Positions 62,269 through 64,000 of a DNA stretch of 64,000 nt are shown here, in pieces. A program made the position numbers and the translations under genes. The stretch covers positions 52,000 to 115,999 of the forward strand of contig CCKK01000024.1 of assembly GCA_001048675.1 (NCBI GenBank). Direction: 5' to 3'. This stretch comes from Vibrio diabolicus (GTDB taxonomy: Bacteria > Pseudomonadota > Gammaproteobacteria > Enterobacterales > Vibrionaceae). Each line of letters begins with the position of its first letter. The stretch's first letter is position 1. Below the pieces are notes generated by a model. It made no database searches, was not told where the DNA came from, and saw only the letters and a list, made by a program, of their open reading frames with translations.

Positions 62269-62775
62269 TTGAATTATCCTATTTTATACATATTTTCGGG
62301 TCTCCCAGCTTCAGGTAAATCGACTCTTGCTAAGCTATTGGCGGTTAAAGTGGGTGCTACGTATGTTCGCATTGATACAGTAGAGCAAGGGCTTCGAGAT
62401 CTTTGTAACTTCAAAGTTGAAGGTGAAGGGTATCGTTTAAGCTATCGTATAATCAGAGACAATTTAGAGCTTGGGATTAGCTGTATCTCAGACTCTTGTA
62501 ATCCTATCGAGCTTACGCGACGCGAATGGCAGGAAGTCGCAGAAAGTGTGGGGGCTAAATTCATCAATATTGAAATTAGTTGCTCAGATAGCAGTGAACA
62601 CGAACAAAGAGTCATCACTCGTAGAAGTGAAGTAACAAACCTAAAATTACCTGACTGGAAACAAGTGCAGAACCGTCATTATGAAGCTTGTAAAGCCGAT
62701 GTAATCAAAATAGACACGGCAGGTAAAAGTATTGAAATAGCTTTCGCCGAACTAACTGAAAAGCTAGGCGTGTGA
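62269..62775 (+). CDS. P-loop kinase-like protein, 168 aa
   Basis: TTG at 62269 is chosen because GGAGG lies six bases upstream and the frame before it runs through attC 2. The product starts MNYPILYIFSGLPASGKST with a Walker A motif and has VRIDTVEQGLRD, giving the nucleotide-kinase (AAA_33/zeta-like) pattern; RVITRRSEV supplies a lid arginine. Substrate unknown; no antitoxin is adjacent. Confidence 0.75.
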   Translation: MNYPILYIFSGLPASGKSTLAKLLAVKVGATYVRIDTVEQGLRDLCNFKVEGEGYRLSYRIIRDNLELGISCISDSCNPIELTRREWQEVAESVGAKFINIEISCSDSSEHEQRVITRRSEVTNLKLPDWKQVQNRHYEACKADVIKIDTAGKSIEIAFAELTEKLGV

Positions 62776-62779
62776 AATG

Positions 62780-62907
62780 GCATATAATAATAAATTTAAG
62801 AGTGATTCACAACGCTCGGCGCCTTCACTTCAAGTGAGTTTAGTATTTATGGCACAATGCTTTAGGTCTGGTGGTGGCGTTGTTCACCACTTAATGCGGC
62901 GTTAGTT
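62780..62907 (+). other. attC site 3 (diverged 5' end)
   Basis: Starts with ATAATAATAAATTTAAGAG, where the core AAC is lost, and ends with GCGGCGTTAGTT. The internal palindrome is shifted, so excision of the kinase cassette may be poor. Confidence 0.75.
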
Positions 62908-62927
62908 TGCTAAAGGCTAGCGGTTAA

Positions 62928-63425
62928 CTAGCCTAAGCTTGCTCTCACATCTGCAATGGTGATGAAAAGTTTGTTTTCAGCATCTTGAAATGCTTGAAAA
63001 CCATAGCGTTCATAGAAATGTTTTGCTCCATCTTTGGCATCAACGATAACAACTGGAAATGCAACGCTATCACTAGCGGCTAATAGCTTTCTGAGTGCGT
63101 CGATAAGCAGCCACTCACCAAAGCCTTTCCCTTTGTATCGGTCATCGACAGCAAGACGGGCAATCAGACCACCAGAAGTGGATGATTGGTGCTTTTTTTG
63201 TAACTTATCGGGCAATGCCTTTAATTCAATTGGCGTCATTGTAAGCGTGTAAAAGCCTATGACATGTGAGTTGTCGTTATCATCTTCCAAAACAAACGTT
63301 CTGGTGTTGTCCTTCTTTGCTTGCTGACTCGCCATTACTTTTAAGTAATTATTGAGAGCTTCGATGCCACAGTTGAATCGGTTTCTATCGTGTTTAGCTT
63401 TATCTAGAAGTACCGTATTCATCAT
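62928..63425 (-). CDS. GNAT toxin of the AtaT/TacT type, 165 aa
   Basis: An acetyl-CoA-binding motif RYKGKGFGEWLL is preceded by ARLAVD; SNYLK-type N-terminus NNYLKVMASQQAKK and C-terminal HFYERYGFQAF fit toxin acetyltransferases that acetylate aminoacyl-tRNA. It overlaps the antitoxin gene by four bases. The pair is reversed relative to the cassettes, so it needs its own promoter, which is present. Confidence 0.88.
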   Translation of the reverse strand: MMNTVLLDKAKHDRNRFNCGIEALNNYLKVMASQQAKKDNTRTFVLEDDNDNSHVIGFYTLTMTPIELKALPDKLQKKHQSSTSGGLIARLAVDDRYKGKGFGEWLLIDALRKLLAASDSVAFPVVIVDAKDGAKHFYERYGFQAFQDAENKLFITIADVRASLG

Positions 63426-63694
63426 TGAATCTTGCTCTCGTATCGATCAGCAGCAGCTTTTAGTTTTGAGTTCTGTGTTTCAGGACGGTCTAAAGCTTCC
63501 ATGAGCAACATCGCATCTGCTTGGCTCAGTTTAAAAGCCTGCTCACGTTCGATGACTTGTTTAGCTTTTTCGATTGCAGCGCTTAGAACAAACGAGTTGA
63601 TGCTAGACATGCCGGCTATCGCGGCAGCCTTAGTCAGTAAGTCTTGTGTATCGACATCAACTCTAGCGGTAATGCGAGGCAAAGTAGTAGCCAT
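63422..63694 (-). CDS. DUF1778 ribbon-helix-helix antitoxin, 90 aa
   Basis: RITARVDVDTQDLLTKAAAI is the ribbon-helix-helix, NSFVLSAAIEKAKQVI its second helix, and the C-terminal tail would block the toxin. First gene of the pair and predicted repressor of it through the two operators upstream. Confidence 0.9.
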   Translation of the reverse strand: MATTLPRITARVDVDTQDLLTKAAAIAGMSSINSFVLSAAIEKAKQVIEREQAFKLSQADAMLLMEALDRPETQNSKLKAAADRYESKIQ

Positions 63695-63710
63695 AATGTT
63701 ATCTCCTATT

Positions 63711-63780
63711 GTGTCAAAATGTCACATGCGTATTATGGTCTTAAAGCGTGCAATAAGCAATCTCTGTGTCACTTTGGCAC
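63711..63780 (-). promoter_or_regulatory. Promoter and twin operators of the toxin-antitoxin pair
   Basis: Minus strand -35 TTGCTT (63755-63760), 17-base spacer, -10 CATAAT (63732-63737). GTGTCAAAATGTCAC (63711-63725) and GTGTCACTTTGGCAC (63766-63780) flank it, both of form GTGTCA-N3-TGnCAC. Confidence 0.7.
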
Positions 63781-63783
63781 GCA

Positions 63784-63909
63784 AACTAACAAACAATTTA
63801 AGAGTGATTCAGCACGCTTGGCATTTTTGGTTTGGGTTTAGCTAAGTGTTTACGGTGGTAAAATGAAGTACCGTGGTCGCGTACTTTACACCTTAATTGG
63901 GCGTTAAGT
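63784..63909 (+). other. attC site 4
   Basis: 126 bp from AACTAAC to GTTAAGT, similar to attC 1 and 2, closing the toxin-antitoxin cassette. Confidence 0.9.
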
Positions 63910-64000
63910 GCAATCAACAATAGTGACATCAAAAAGTAGGGAAGTATGAGTATTAATATAAAGTGGGATGGTGATTGAAAAAGTAGGGAAGTATGAGTAT
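63910..64000 (+). other. Start of a further cassette with a short duplication
   Basis: AAAAAGTAGGGAAGTATGAG (63931 on) is repeated from 63978; the full match is 23 bases at an offset of 47. Each copy places GGAAGT before ATGAGTAT. The first ATG (63946) stops after 10 codons (MSINIKWDGD), and the second runs off the window. Confidence 0.6.

Noticed and set aside
1..64000. tRNA or rRNA genes
   Set aside because: Scanning by eye for T-loop patterns and rRNA-like stretches found nothing convincing, but a tRNA search program was not available.

Overview
The window looks like Vibrio DNA carrying most of the structural region of a P1-like contractile-tailed (myo)phage or phage-plasmid, followed at the right end by a Vibrio-type integron cassette array. 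The Vibrio assignment rests on four roughly 125-bp attC sites resembling the VCR family between 61.2 and 63.9 kb. The P1-like assignment rests on a capsid gene of about 550 codons close to a tail-sheath gene, a LydA-like holin next to Dar/Ddr-like (defence against restriction) genes, and a complete contractile-tail baseplate set. These family names come from reading motifs and were not confirmed by searches.

Layout. (1) 1-22.8 kb: phage genes on the minus strand. Read in transcription order from 22.8 kb downward they are connector/tube/hub proteins, a large tail protein, gp25-like and J-like baseplate proteins, three fibre-type genes, a holin, and the Dar/Ddr group. (2) 22.8-31.3 kb: a type I restriction-modification operon (hsdM, a DUF1016 nuclease, hsdS, a HrgA-like gene, hsdR). 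(3) 31.4-47.2 kb: AT-rich accessory DNA. It opens with a short FimB-sized tyrosine recombinase, then has small gene units separated by a degenerate palindromic repeat whose conserved end is CTAAGGCGCTTTTGTCCC. The units hold a TIR-like protein, a membrane nuclease/OB-fold pair, a SatD-like/DUF3307 pair, several lipoproteins and unknowns. After the last repeat come an HTH-dynamin fusion and a phospholipase-D-like protein. (4) 47.8-49.1 kb: a Fic protein. (5) 49.2-60.6 kb: phage genes again on the minus strand (tube, sheath, capsid, holin, amidase, PAAR tip, spike, hub). (6) 60.6-64 kb: an attI-like junction, then cassettes carrying a broken MazG-like gene, a NYN-domain protein, a P-loop kinase and a GNAT/DUF1778 toxin-antitoxin pair.

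How it fits together. The late phage gene block is split by about 26 kb of cargo that is largely defence-like. The phage parts share two recurring signals: nine copies of the perfect or near-perfect palindrome GTTTTCGCATGCGAAAAC in intergenic spaces, often spaced exactly 41 bp, and a CTATTCC element shortly upstream of many phage genes. The most unusual structure is the palindromic-repeat array at 33.0-41.9 kb. It is organised like an integron cassette array but has a different repeat, lies just downstream of a catalytic-core-only tyrosine recombinase, and carries a group II intron fragment inserted at the end of one repeat. No phage replication, packaging or immunity genes and no integron integrase are visible in the window.
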